A stretch of 64,000 bases of DNA from Adenophora triphylla var. japonica (Eukaryota; Streptophyta; Magnoliopsida; Asterales; Campanulaceae), in contig JAFEMH010002493.1 of NCBI GenBank assembly GCA_022495995.1, forward strand, positions 273,428 to 337,427, in the 5' to 3' direction. Under the pieces are notes generated by a model. The model saw nothing but the letters and a program-made list of their open reading frames with translations. It made no database searches and was not told the DNA's origin. Shown one piece after another: positions 49,626-61,464 of the stretch (position 1 is its first letter; every line of letters starts with the position of its first letter). The translations under genes were made by a program, and so were the position numbers.

Positions 49626-50856
49626 GTACTTGCTTTGGCAAAACCTTATGTTTCTTTGGTAGGAGTCATTTCTTCTTCCGTCTCGCTCTCAGAAATTGTT
49701 ACACTGGTTTTGCACTTGTTTAGTGTCAACAACCAGTTTTAAGGATATTGTTCAGATAATCTTCTTTTTAGAAGGAGACACAGTACAGTTCTGGTTGGTC
49801 TATTAAAGTTTGTTTTGTTTGCTCAAAAAGAGAACAAATGATCATCCAAGTAGCTTCTAAACTGACACTGTCAATTCACCTTCCGACTTGGTTAAATTTC
49901 TAACGAAGAACATCTAACATCTCTTCCACCAACTTATTTTCCTACAACATACAAGCGAAGAAGATGATCCAAGCTGTCCATGATCAATATACTACCTAAA
50001 TAGAGGGACAGATTTTGATACACTAAATATACTGACAGATTTCAGGAGTTGGAACTCGAGAATGATTGATAAGTCACAATGTGCACATAGCTATCAGTAT
50101 TTTTCCCTTCGTGATAGAATCAAATTTCATTGTACATCCTCTGTTATGAGAAATGTAATTTCAATATTCTCAAATCATGTGCAAAACAATCTGTGTGATT
50201 ATGTAACTGGACTATGAACATAGGGTTGTTGGCTTCTTGGTACCCACCTTACTAAATATAAGAATACGTCGCGTCCTCCATGAACTGACACAAAAAAAAA
50301 AAACACATTTGGAGAGTCCCTGCCATAATTGGGTCTGAAGAGGGGCAATCTTTACCTTGCAAGCAAAAAGATTGTTTCTGTAGTTTGAACTTTGAACCCA
50401 CAAACTACATGTCCCAGTGAAGCAAATTTACCATAGAGCCAATATTATTACTTGCAAGAGATATTTTACTGTTTGCATGATATGGGAGCCACATGTATGC
50501 AAGCAAATGTCTCGTAAATCATAAGAACGACAACATAGGACAGGATAGAACAATCAATTACCCGGAAGTAAATCTACAAAGAGGATCACCAAGACAGATA
50601 ATCAAAAGCAGAGTAAGGTGATTTTCAAAAAAATAAAAAATGACTTACAAGGGCTAACCACCACAGAGAATTAATGGAAAGGGAAAGCAACAAAAAGAAT
50701 AGCAAACCTGAAGGGTTACTTTCTACTAGGATCACCAGGATGAAACTAGAGTAAGGAGAGTTAGACAAATGGGTTCAATTAAGTAATTCAGGAAGGTTCT
50801 ACATGAAGGTTCTACCCGGATAAGTCAAACTGACTTAATGCATACTTCCTGAAATC
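49626..50856. other. Non-coding stretch, possible 3' flank of a lost gene
   Basis: No convincing frame. It lies downstream of the minus-strand exon candidate at 51332-51455 and could be its 3' region. Confidence 0.4.
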
Positions 50857-50875
50857 AATAGAAAAAGGAAAGAAA

Positions 50876-51284
50876 CCTAAGGACTCCTGGTCTTGTGGTA
50901 TGCTAACCGGCTTTCCTTTCGGGAGGTCATAGGTTCGATTCCCCTTGGGAATCTTATATGTGGAAATATATACCATGAGTTTCAAGATCCTTAGTAGTCC
51001 CCCGGGGCACATTTGAGTGGTTCAGGAAGCAGCATTGCTGGGCTTGCAACCTCAGCGTGGGGAGTTCAAATCTTGACAGGAGCAGCCAATTAATTGGTGA
51101 TGTGAGAGTGATGTAAATGCATTGTACGAGGGCTCCCTTGGGGCCAGGAGTATAAGGGGTGCTGCCACCCTGACTACCTCGGGCATATCTCACGATTTAC
51201 CTCCGTCAGTCACTGAGGGGCCGGTAGCTGGTGGTCCAGGATTAGTCCGGCGAAGCTGAAAACCTGGGTATCAAAAAAAAAAAA
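50876..51284 (+). mobile_element. tRNA-derived SINE, apparently dimeric
   Basis: Flanked by a perfect 19-bp duplication AATAGAAAAAGGAAAGAAA (50857-50875, 51285-51303) and ending in GTATCAAAAAAAAA. The head has Pol III box-like sequences: TGGTATGCTAACCGG (A box, about 50896) and GGTTCGATTCC (B box, about 50932). A second tRNA-like segment begins about 51010 (AGTGGTTCAGGAAGC ... GAGTTCAAATCTTG). At about 409 bp it is longer than simple plant SINEs, suggesting a dimer. It would be moved by LINE enzymes. Confidence 0.88.
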
Positions 51285-51331
51285 AATAGAAAAAGGAAAG
51301 AAAATTAAGTAATTTTTATCCGAAACTGGCT

Positions 51332-51455
51332 TTACCAGATACTATACACATCTTTTGATAGCATTTTCATTGTGGGATAAAATTTCTCAAAAGTATATCC
51401 ATTGAAAATTTCTCCAAACCATCGAGCTGGGTCTCGACAAGCACCATGCACAAAC
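51332..51455 (-). pseudogene. Possible orphan last exon of a host gene
   Basis: Minus strand: after an acceptor-like TCTTAATAG|G (51456), 40 codons run open with strongly protein-like composition (FVHGACRDPARWFGEIFN, FEKFYPTMKMLSKDVY) to TAA at 51332. I do not recognise the family. No earlier exon is visible: LTR sequence lies upstream from about 51560. If real, this is the last exon of a disrupted gene, with the SINE in its 3' region. Confidence 0.4.
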
Positions 51456-51559
51456 CTATTAAGATATTAATTAAAAAATAATATATCAATATATATATAA
51501 TGAACATTACAAATCGAGATACGAACATGGGCTTGTCCGGGTTAGACCCAAGTGGATTG

Positions 51560-53601
51560 GGCTATAAACACAATCCATCAAATATCAAGTTACGAGATAA
51601 AACCTGGGCTTCCTCGTCTTAGTACCTTGGCATCAACTAAGGCAGACTGTGAGTACGCCAATCCAATTCACGACCCTTTTAGGTGCATTTTAATGTGATA
51701 AAATTGCACTAGGGGCATTTTGGTAAATTCCCGGTCCATTCCGAAACTTTCGAGAGCTTTTTATAAGTTCCTTGCTAAGAAAGGACCTACAAGGAATTAT
51801 TGGCTTTGGACCTTTAAGGAATTAGCCCGGAATAATTCAGAACCAGTTGCTGGCGCCAGAAACTGGTTATTGACACATTATGTCACGCGACAAGTTGAGC
51901 CATGGAAAAGCGGAGCAGGAAGTCGTACGACATATTAAAGCATTTTCCAAAGCAGTATTAAATAGAAATATTTCTCATTTGTCAAGGGGAGGCTCTACTC
52001 TCATTCTCTCACTAAACGGTTTTCTCCCTTTCTCTCTCAAAACGCCAATGGCGACCTAGCTTTCTCCCCGGCCAGAGCAACCGCTTCAACCTCTTCTCCC
52101 ACCGCCGTTCCACCACTACCTCGTCCTCCTCTCTGCGTCTTCATCCCTTCCACCTAATCCCAGCCACCAAATTTCTCCACCTCCTACAAGGTCTCCGTTA
52201 CCATCTCTATCGGCAACGAGCTCCGGAATCCTCCCCCTAATTCAACGTCGACGGCGAACCCATCACCGTTACCTTTCTCTCTATACCCCAACAACGCCGA
52301 ACACAACCATCGTTACCTAGCTCTCTCAAATCTGGTGACAACCCCTGTTCCCCTTCAATCCCCCTCACCGTTCTCCCCTTCAACCCACAATAGAGACCTC
52401 ACCCGTTCTCTCTCTCTCTCTAACCATCAACTCCGTTTCCCCCATTCCCAAATCCTAAACCCTTCACCACCACCGTCCCCTAAAAAGGCCAAACACCAAC
52501 AATCGCCCATCACCGATCTCAATTCCCCCTCAATTTCTTCACCGTTCTCTGTCATCGTTAAACCCATTCACCGGCTGAATTGCTTCCCCTGTTCCAGGTC
52601 CCAAGTCCGTTCAATACACAAGCGCTTGAAACTACGAGCTACTTCAATCTGAGAGTTCGAATTTGTCCCGGAGCTGATTTGAAGACTCTCTATACCGACG
52701 TGGTATAGAGAGCGCGGACACTACGAGGGTAACAAATCCTAACCTTCTCTCTCTCTGTTTTCTGCGTAGTGCAACTGCCATTGTTTAAATTTGCTTATGG
52801 TGTAGAATCTGACTAAATTGGCATTGGTACAATCTTAAATAGCATGTAGTATGCTCTGGTCATTGGGATCTGTTTTACACATTTATCTTGGTGATGATAC
52901 TTGTTTTGTTTATGTGATTGTGTGCGTTGTGCATGAATCACGCTATGGTGAGCGTGGATCGTCTCATATCCACGTTCATCTAAGCTTGGATCTCTTTGAG
53001 GTCATTGGGACTTGTTTCGTACATTTATCGTAGTGATTATGCGTATTCCTGTATTGATGTGGTGCGTTGGGCATGAATTGGTAAGGTGAGTGTGGATTAT
53101 TCCATATCCACACTCATCTGCAAATTGATCTCTCTGAGGTCGTTGGGACTTGTTGTTCATATTTGTTAATCTTGAATTGCCTTTCATTGTTCTGTAAATC
53201 AAAGCATTTGTAAAACCTCTGCAGATGACGGAGTATGTCCCGCGACACAACTGGCCATTCATGGTTCTACGTCGTGCGACATACTTGGCCTATCTGCAGC
53301 TGGTTATTTTTCAGTTGTAAGTTGTTTCGTTCCAATGTAATCAGGTGGTGGTCTCCTGAATAAATGACTCAGAAGTTGTATTCCTTCCTTTGAGCAATAA
53401 AATAAAGCATTAGTATGCATTTTATACATATTTTGTCTCACACAATTACACACACTTTTGAATGTTTTGAATGTTGAACATTGAAAGACTCGTCTACGGA
53501 TGAGGCGTGTTGGGTGAACTCTCGGTTTTTCCCAACACGTAACCTGACTCCCGAACCCATTTTCTCTTTCAAAAAGGTTTTCAATGTTTCCTTAAAAACG
53601 G
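51560..53601 (+). repeat. LTR of an Ogre/Tat-type element (left end approximate)
   Basis: Long LTR ending just before the primer site at 53604. Contents: TATA-like TTAAATA near 51958, a CT-rich gene-leader-like stretch (51990-52740), two and a third copies of a 140-bp repeat (52859-53150), the paired palindromes near 51879-51934 and 53234-53283, and a terminal block (53485-53600) shared in inverse with 59768, 61465 and 62717 (GACTCGT...GAGGC, CGTAACCTGACTCCCGAACCC). It is intact-looking, but no Ogre internal follows. Confidence 0.6.
52859..53150 (+). repeat. 140-bp tandem repeats in LTR
   Basis: GTCATTGGGAYYTGTTTTRYACATTTAT recurs at 52859, 53001 and 53139 (spacing 142 and 138 bp), with shared GTGCATGAATCACG and ATATCCACGTTCATCT segments. 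Confidence 0.85.
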
Positions 53602-53603
53602 CG

Positions 53604-53613
53604 TGGCGACTCC
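53604..53613 (+). other. Ogre-type primer-binding site (tRNA-Arg-like)
   Basis: TGGCGACTCC after AAAACGGCG. Ogre elements use a TGGCGACTCTGCTGGGG-type tRNA-Arg site. Only the first 10 bases match here. Confidence 0.65.
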
Positions 53614-53659
53614 TATTTTTTTATTTTTCGGCGAGCGTTCATTCACTGACCTAGGTCAG

Positions 53660-54350
53660 CAAGCAAGTATAAACAAATCCCATCTCAAAAGGGATGAGGA
53701 GACCTCCCTCGTAGGCCGAGATCATCTCCCTTGAGGACGAGGTGCCTCCCTCGGCCTTAATATTGACACTACGTGCTCCTCTTATTTCTCATCCCTTCCC
53801 CGGCTCATCATGGACCGAGATGGCCATGTATGACAAGGAGAGGAAAGTTTCTACCTCGGTATATCTTCATATGACGAGGAAAGGAATTTATTTATCTCGG
53901 CATATCTGCATATGAAGAGATAAGGAATTTATGCATCTCGGCTTTCCAGCAGAGCAGACCTTGTAATCCTATTTCAACAAGGATTAAGCAGTTATAATCC
54001 AATCAGGATTGTACCCTCCTACATCAATTCAAGTCAAATAAGGACTCTCTAACAGATATAATTCTCCTAGGATTATACCTTATCTCTTTACATTCCAAGT
54101 TCAACATGGATTCTACCAATCCATCATTATAAATACAAGCCATAATTTCCATATTCTGGTACATTACTTTTATTACCCGAAACTCTGTCAAATTAGTTTT
54201 TCTCTCTACAAACCGTGAACTTATTCTCACACCGTAGGGCCTTCACCGATGAAGCCCCGGCTTAGTTTACGTGTTTTGTCTTATTTTCAGGCTAAGCAAT
54301 TGCCGGAGTACAACCGATCGCTTGGATTTGGGTTGATTCGACTTTTTGGC
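53660..54350 (+). repeat. Probable 5' LTR/leader of the Tat gag-pol remnant
   Basis: Repeated CTCGGC/GAGGAC motifs (53700-53950), a TATA box TATAAATAC at 54130-54138, a transcript-leader-like stretch and a primer-like TTTGGCATCATCAGTTTGG at 54345, comparable to the TTTGGCGCCGTCTGTGGG site of Tat elements. The left LTR end and CA border were not fixed. Confidence 0.5.
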
Positions 54351-54698
54351 ATCATCAGTTTGGTTCCATTGCCAGGAATCGATTCAAATGCCTTTTGTTT
54401 GGCCTGGAAAATTACTCGCATGGATCTTACTTTTTGGCCGGAAATTTCTGTTCCGTTTGGGCTCTGATTTACGTTCAGATTGGACCTACAATTTTCGCCT
54501 GGAAAATTGGTGTTAGCGCCAGAAATCTTGTGATTGACAGTCGCAATTGAGCTTTGTTTTTTTGGCGTTCGAAATCTGTTCCAAATTTTGGCTGGAAAAT
54601 TCGTTGTTTTGGCCGGAATTATTGTTTTTGCCAGATTCCGGTGACTGGAAAAAATTGTCCGTTTTGGTAATTTGTGCCATTTGCAATTCTAAGTATCA
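54351..54698 (+). other. Leader before Tat gag
   Basis: Repeats of TGGCCGGAAATT / GGCCTGGAAAATT type (54398-54620), about 60-bp spacing. No protein expected. Confidence 0.5.
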
Positions 54699-56699
54699 AT
54701 GGAAGACGGTCAATTCGCAAGTGTTACTAAGGAGGAGCAGACCCAAGTGAACGGGATCCCTCCAAACACTGAGGTACTTCCACCTCCACCTCAGCTCGAA
54801 GGACCCCCTTCCCTCGGCATGACTCTCCGTTCCATGGGACAGCCAGCTGCCGAGGGGGTAGGTGCAAACCTTCCCCCTCCTCGTAATAATCGTCCAAGAG
54901 GGAAACGAACTAACAGGAAGACGAGGAACACCGACGTCGGGCAAGCTGAGAACACCCAGCCTGCCGACCGACGTACCTTGTTGCACCAACAGATGGAGAC
55001 GTTGCAGTGAATTTATGAAACTCGGGTTGCTATTTTGCAATTGGATCCAGACAACTCAATGGCTGAGTTCATTAGGCCTTCGAGGTCAGGAGGCAACTCT
55101 CGTGGAAGGGACATTCAGGGTGATGGAATGGACATTCAGGGTGAGAGACGAGATAGCCAGAGGAGTCCTCCTCGTGGTCGAGATCCTCCCTGTGAGATTG
55201 TTGTACCACCTAAGAAGAACCTCCGAGATGCTCCTCGTCCTCATCCTAATAATCATGGGAATGAGAAGGAGGTGGTAAACCTGAGAAGCCACTTAAATTC
55301 CAAGGATCAGGAGGTAGATCCAAGAGACCTACGAACGAGGCTCAGTCTATCTAAACGTTTATCCCCTCCTCGTCTCGGCATGGTACCTCATCATAACCAT
55401 CATCGTCGTGATTCTCCTAGACCTCGACGTGATTCACCACGTCCTCGTCACTTTGCAAGGCCGAGGACTCCAGAACCATACAGAATGGTCCTTGGTGGCT
55501 ATGAGGCAGAACCGAGGAAAGATAAGGCAACCTCTAGACGTGGAGAAAACCGTCAAGATGACGAAGAACACAGTAGGCTGAATGGTCACCCTAGAGATAG
55601 GTCCCATCGTAGTTCCCACCGGAGTTCCCACCAAAGTACTCACTCTAACACGGAAAAGGGAGTAAAGGCTAAAGAATGGCAACTCTTGAAAAAGAGAATT
55701 GACGACATGGAGATGGGAAAGAAGGTTGACGAAGACGATGATGACAACTGGTCCACTCGTCCCTTCTCTCAGAGAATCACAGATGTACCACCTAATCCTC
55801 TGTTTAAGGTCCCGAACTTTGAAAAATATAACAAAACCACTGACGCGAAGTACCATGTGCAAAGTTTTGAGTCGACCATGTACCTCCTCACAAAGGTCGA
55901 TGACAAGCTCTGTAAAGCTTTCGCGAGCACCTTCTTCGGAACAGCCTTGACCTGGTTCCGTGAGCTAAAAAAGGGTTGCATCGATAGCTGGAGAGACATG
56001 AGGAGAATGTTCCTAGACCACTTTGCTACTGCAGGAAGGAGGAAGAAGAGATTAACAAACCTTGCCAACATTGAGCAAGGGAAGAATGAGACCACTTTAA
56101 GCTACTATAACCGATTCCGAACCATGGCAGAGCAAGTGGAAGAAAGCCTCACAGACAAAGAGGTAATTGTTTGTTTCAATTCCGGATTGAGATCCGGACC
56201 ACATATTTATGAACTTTCTGCCCGAGAACCAAAGTCAAAAGCAGACTTATACAATGTGGCGTACGCTATTACCATGTCGGAAGACAAAAGCAAGAAGAGG
56301 TCAGATAAGACGGAACCAGAAGCAGCTGGCACTCGCCATGCTTCGAACAGAAATGGGAATGGTAACGGATCCAAGGGGAAGAATAGAACAAGGGGTTCTG
56401 AAAAGCCTGAAATTTTTACTCCTCTTACCAAATCCATCACAGAGACCATGCAACTAGTGAACCTTCCACCACCTCGTCCGCTGAGCGACAAACCAAAGTT
56501 CCCTCATGACACTTCCAAATTCTGTGATTTCCACAAGGACCATGGTCACAACACTGAAAGGTGCATCACCCTCAAGCGAATGATCCAAAGGTGGGTCGAC
56601 GAGGGAAAATTCGACCGCTATGTCATGAAGAAAGATGGCAAGCGGAAGCGGAAGGAGGACGGAAGTGAAGATGATGACAAAATCGAGGATGGAGAATAG
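54699..56699 (+). pseudogene. Tat-clade Gag, one internal stop
   Basis: ATG 54699 (MEDGQFASV), TGA at 55008 where the frame continues IYETRVAILQLDP, then open 55011-56696. A basic Arg/Pro/Ser-rich linker is followed by the Tat capsid domain: FSQRITDVPPNPLFKVPNF, FESTMYLLTKVDDKLCKAF, ALTWFRELKKGCIDSW, LANIEQGKNETTLSYYNRF. The zinc knuckle is of the Tat form CDFHKDHGHNTERC near 56520. TAG at 56697 precedes protease in the same frame, so Gag and protease were one frame or separated by a stop. Confidence 0.9.
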
Positions 56700-56717
56700 A
56701 GGCCTCCTAGGGCAAAA

Positions 56718-57683
56718 TTGCATGTGATCCGAGAAGAGGTAGTCTCTACAAGAAAGCTAAGGGACCAGATCCATGAGCTGAGCAAGGTGTACCACGTTCC
56801 TGCTTGGGTTCATAAGGCGGAAGAGGTCATAAGTTTCTCTCCCAATAAATTGGCAGGGATCCGTGCCGCCCGTGAGCAACCCTTAGTGATAAAGGGTCGA
56901 ATTGACTATGTTGAATCCGAGAGACTTCTCATCGACACGGGGGCCTCTCGTGATATCTTGTACTACTCTGCTTTCCAATTGATGGGTTTGAAAGACACCA
57001 TCCTGGAGCCTTATCATGGAAGGCTAGAAGGTTTCACCAACCATAAAGTCGGTGCTAAGGGAACTGTTGACCTGGAGCTAGAATTCACCGAGTATCCCTT
57101 CCGATCCAAGGCTACAGTCACTTTCGTAGTCATGGATCTGACAAGTGACTATCATGCGATCCTAGGCATTCCAAGTCAAGCAAAACTTGGGTTGGTTGCC
57201 TCCCTTCCTCACCAACGAGTTAAATTCCCTACTCGTGCTGGAATTGGATGCGTGAGGGCGACCACCAAGGACTTCTTGGAGCATGTCGTGAAGAGCCAGA
57301 AAGCATCTAAAAGCGTAGAGATAGACACTCCGGAAGATAATATCAAAATATCTAAGTCTCTGAAAACTACCCATACTAGCTCTAGGATGAGCTATATCCG
57401 TGAAATATTGGAAGAGGAACCTCTGGTCCTAGAAACTGCAGCTGACCAAGGCATAGTTTTGCCCATCCCGGATATAGATCCTGTTCTTGTCAATGGCCAG
57501 AACTCGGGGGCCAACCCTGACTTGAGGATAGTTGATCTGCCTGACGTTGACGAACTGATGCAAGAGGAAGGCCTCGACGTAAATGACAACGAGGGTAGAA
57601 GACTTAGAGAAATCATCATCGAATCTCTAGAATTTCGGGATGGTCCAGAAATGGAGTCCGTGGATGAGTTAGAAGAGTCATGA
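56718..57683 (+). pseudogene. Tat-clade protease region
   Basis: Same frame as gag. The aspartic protease motif LLIDTGASRDILYYSAF is at about 56925-56975, with YHAILGIPSQAKL near 57148 as the second conserved block. It cleaves the polyprotein in the particle. The frame ends TGA at 57681 within ATGA, and the RT region starts in a different frame at 57680. Homology boundaries make a single-base indel or programmed shift possible. Confidence 0.88.
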
Positions 57684-58975
57684 ATCCTGACTACCCCGAG
57701 CAAAAAATTAAACTTGGGGGCCGGCTATCCCCGAAAGAGAAGGAAGAAATCATCTCCCTCTTAAAAAACAGTCTTGACGTCTTTGCTTGGAGAGTCGAAA
57801 ACATGAGGGGGAGTAATGAATAAGTAGCCCTCCACTACTTAGAAGTTGATCTATTGGCAAAAATCATCTCACAGATAAGGAGGATTTTTGCAAGGAATAA
57901 GGAGGAAGCTATCAAGGAAGAGGTGCAAAAGTTACTTAGCGCCGGAATCATTCGAGAAGTGAAATGCCCCGTTTGGTTGGCCAACGTGGTAATAGTGAAG
58001 AAACAAAATGGGAAGTGGTGAATGTATATAGACTTCACTGATCTTAACAAGGCCTTCCCTAAAGACAGTTATCCTCTCCCCAGAATCGACAAGTTGGTTG
58101 ACTCCATAGCTGGACACTAAACTCTTAGTTTCCTAGATGCCTATTCAGGCTATCACCAAATCAAAATGGCAGAAGAGGACATTGATAAGACGGACTTCCA
58201 AACAGCTGGGGGAAACTATTGTTATGTCATGATGCCATTTGGGCTTAAAAATGCGGGTGCCACGTACCAACGCATGGTGAATGGGGTATTTGGTGCACAA
58301 ATAGGTCACAACATAGAGGCCTACATTGATGACATGGTCATAAAGACCAAGGAGGGCAGTCACGCCCCTGACCTGGAAGAAACAATAAACAATCTACGAG
58401 CCAACAACATGAAGCTAAACCCAAGTAAATGTGTATTTGGGGTGACGGCTGGAAAGTTCCTAGGATTCATGGTATCACAAAGGGGAATCGAGGCGAACCC
58501 TGAGAATATCAAGGCCTTAATTGACATGAAGGAACCTACCAACATCAAGGAGGTTCAAAGATTGAATGGAAGAATAGCGGCACTTGGAAGATTCATCGCC
58601 AAAACCGCCGAAAAATCACTTCCGTTCTTTAAGGTATTGAAGGGTACCAAGAGCTTCTCTTGGACCCCCGAATGCTCCGAAGCATTCCTACGATTGAAGG
58701 AGTACTTGGGTTTCCCTCCCTTGCTTAGCAGTCCTATTTCTGGTGAGATGTTGTATGTCTTCCTGGCTGCCACGGATCATGCAGTCGCAGCTGTTCTTAT
58801 ACGAAATGATGAAGGAACATAGAAACCAGTCTATTATGTCTCTAAGGCATTTTCAGATGTGGAGAGCAGATATTTCAATGTGAAAAAGATAGCGTACGCA
58901 CTAGTTATTGCATCAAGAAAACTACGTGCCTACTTTTCTGCACATTCCATCACCGAATATACCAACTGTTGGGTC
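57680..58975 (+). pseudogene. Tat-clade reverse transcriptase and first RNase H, many stops
   Basis: The frame starts MNPDYPEQKIKLG. RT motifs: EVQKLLSAGIIREVKCPVWL, VIVKKQNGKW, then a stop in W-(stop)-MYIDFTDLNKAFP, LSFLDAYSGYHQI, CYVMMPFGLKNAGATYQR and catalytic AYIDDMVIKT (about 58322). RNase H follows: FSWTPECSEAFLRLKEYL, FLAATDHAVAAVLI, PVYYVSKAFSDVESRYF. In-frame stops at about 57822, 58019, 58120 and 58820. Dead. Confidence 0.9.
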
Positions 58976-59700
58976 TTGTACATAGATGGGTCAGCTACGA
59001 AGGAGAGAAGCGGAGCTGGAGTTGTACTAGCAAGTCTGAAAGGAGAGTACATCATGCAAGACATCATCCGATTCAAGTTCCTTACCTCCAACAACCAAGC
59101 TGAATATGAGGCTCTGATATTTGGTATCGAGATGGCTTCCTTTTATGGAGCAACTAAAGTAGCGGAATTCTGTGACTCCCAGCTTGTTGTCAAATAAGTG
59201 AAGGGAGAGTATAACATCCAAAACCCCGTACTTACCAAATACAGAGACCTGGTCCTAGACATGACAAAGAAGATGGAGTTCTTCGAGATCAAGCAAATAG
59301 GCAGGGAAGATAACCAAATTGCGGATGTTCTATCCAAACTAGCGACTATGGAGGTGTTTGAGTCTAACTCCAATCCATACGTAGTTTTTGGTGAAGAACC
59401 CGCATATGAAAGACTACAATTCATGCTCCTAGATGGAGAGGAGAGATGTTGGATCGATGACTACATAGACTACATCAAGAAGAGCCAACTCCCAGAAGAT
59501 GAAACACAAGCTAAACTTATCAAGAAGAGGTCACCATGGTTCGTTGTGATGAACGGAGTCCTGTACCGAAGATCTTTTACTAAGCCCCTGCTGAGGTGTG
59601 TCTATCCCAAGGAAATTGAGAATCTCTTGACTAAAGTACATGAAGGCATTTGCGGCGGACATTCGGGGGCCAGAACCTTAGCTGATAAGATCATCTCGCT
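58976..59700 (+). pseudogene. Second (archaeal-type) RNase H and integrase zinc site of Tat element
   Basis: Starts abruptly as WVLYIDGSATKERSGAGVV, fused to the first RNase H after HSITEYTNC, so the usual connecting segment (roughly 90 residues in relatives) is missing. Then NNQAEYEALIFGI and, past TAA 59195, QIGREDNQIADVLSKLA. A dual RNase H is the hallmark of the Tat clade. The integrase zinc site begins LTKVHEGICGGHSGARTLADKI near 59636, and homology stops at about 59700, before the DDE core. Confidence 0.88.
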
Positions 59701-60560
59701 AGGTGAAATTACCCTGATCCGGCTCGTGCGCGGGCCCCGGCATCTCGCGCTATGTTTTTCGCTTTGTAGAGTCGCCACGCCGTTTTGATTTAGCCCAAAA
59801 CATTGAGAAAAGGCATCAGTTTAAAAAAAACTGTTGTTGTGTGATGAGATTTTTGAGTTCGGAGGTCAGGTTACTCCTCAGGAAGAGAATATTAGAATAT
59901 AAGAGCTCACCCGAGTCGCCTCGTAAAAATGAGTCTTTCGGTACCCCTTCTTTCTTTAAATGTTGTGTGTGTGTGTGTGTATGCTTGTAAAGATGCATGC
60001 TGTATCGGACGTCTACATTGTACACTACGTATTGGAATGTATTGAAATAGTGTAGGAAAGAAGCCTTAACAGTGTTGGTTTGTGTCTATCTTCCGCTGGG
60101 GAATAGTGTTTGAGGATGGAATAGTGTTCCGGGATAGACCGGGATTGCTTCGGGATGTGCCGATTGTCTGCGAATAGAGATTCGGCGTGCCTCGGGATTG
60201 TCAGGTGTGCACTCGGGCAGAGTTTTGGCATGCGTTGGGATCGCAGGGATCATTGACTGGATTTGGACAGAGGTTCGTCGTGCGTTGGGATCGTCGGTTG
60301 CATTCGGGCAGAGTTATGGCATGCGTTGGGATAGTCGGTTTGGCTCGAAAAGGGCCAGACGCCTCCGAATAGACCTGGAAAGGCTTTGGAGTACCACGAG
60401 GGACCTCAGAATAACTTGAGAGTGCCTCGGGGCAGCTGTAAGTACCCAAATCTGGCTCATGCCTTCCGGTTAAGTTTCCCGGCAATTCCCCGGACTTTCC
60501 TAAAGTTCAGGGGCAATTTGGGAACTTTCCCAAACCTTCCAAGGGGTGAAGGACTTGTCA
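59701..60560 (-). repeat. Ogre-type LTR end, minus strand, copy A
   Basis: Inverse primer site AGAGTCGCCA at 59768-59777, followed on plus by the inverse LTR terminal block: GTTCGGAGGTCAGGTTACTC (59857) and CGCCTCGTAAAAATGAGTCTTT (59916), and a (GT)n run near 59966. A direct repeat of CGGGCAGAGTT.TGGCATGCG occurs at 60214 and 60306. Outer LTR end not fixed. Confidence 0.6.
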
Positions 60561-60569
60561 GGAATTAAA

Positions 60570-61440
60570 ATTCAACGTAGTCCCTCGCTGAAAAAGAGCT
60601 TCTAGAATGCCACCTTGCATGGTTCTAGAAATAGGCTGAGTCACTAATGGATAAGACCGCACGGCTTCATTAGCCAAAGGTTACAGCCGCACGACTTCAT
60701 TAGGAAACACAAATCTGTCTATAAATAGAGGCCTCCTCTATTCATTTTGATAGACAATTTTAAGCACTGTTACTCTGCCAAAATACAAACACGAATTTTC
60801 AGAAATCTCAAACTACTCAAAATCACCTCCCTCCTCTCTAAAATCCCTCCAAAGTTGCTCCTTCCTTAGGAAACCTTCATAGGAGATAGAGGAACACCAC
60901 CATTGGTAACCTCTCCTCCTCTTCTCTTTGAAATATACTTGTCATACTTGTTATATTGCTCTTTGCTATTTATATTGCTATCTACTTGCTTTATATTTGA
61001 TTTATTGCTATAAAAATCAAGTCTTTATCTATGTAGATCATAATACCCCCCATTCCCTTATCACATGGGATTCATGGAGGATCCATCCCAAGGATGAACA
61101 ATAAGACCTCAAATGACTTATTCTAGGGTGTATCTCTCACATGATGATGTGAAAATAGCATCTTTTTCATATAAAAATGTCATCTTTTTTCATTAAAAAT
61201 GTCATCTTTATTCATGAATGTCATCCCCCTCCCCATAGACCTTGCTTCCAAGGATTGTCCACCCAAATGGTTCTTAAAGAACATAGGAAAGCCATAAAGG
61301 TCCTCCCTTTACATTCCTAGTCCTAGCTTGCATAATGTTCATTACATATGTTTGCATAAAATTGTCATCTTTAATTTAAAATGCATTCCCCATGTCCCTC
61401 ATGGTTGGATCACTCTCCAAGAATTGCCTAGTGTGATGTA
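60570..61440 (+). repeat. LTR fragment, plus orientation (arm of inverted pair)
   Basis: TATA box CTATAAATAGA at 60721-60731, CT-rich leader, then about 600 bp (60840-61437) that is the inverse of 63385-64000. Two 58-bp-spaced CCGCACGRCTTCATTAG motifs lie upstream (60657, 60690). It breaks at about 61440. Confidence 0.7.
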
Positions 61441-61464
61441 CCCGTTTTTTTTTGAAAATCAAAC

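Noticed and set aside
50896..50945. Free-standing tRNA gene
   Set aside because: A and B boxes are present but no cloverleaf acceptor stem; flanking duplication and A-tail show it is the SINE head.
52335..52652. Ser/Pro-rich 105-codon host protein
   Set aside because: Lies in the CT-rich leader of an LTR; no domain.
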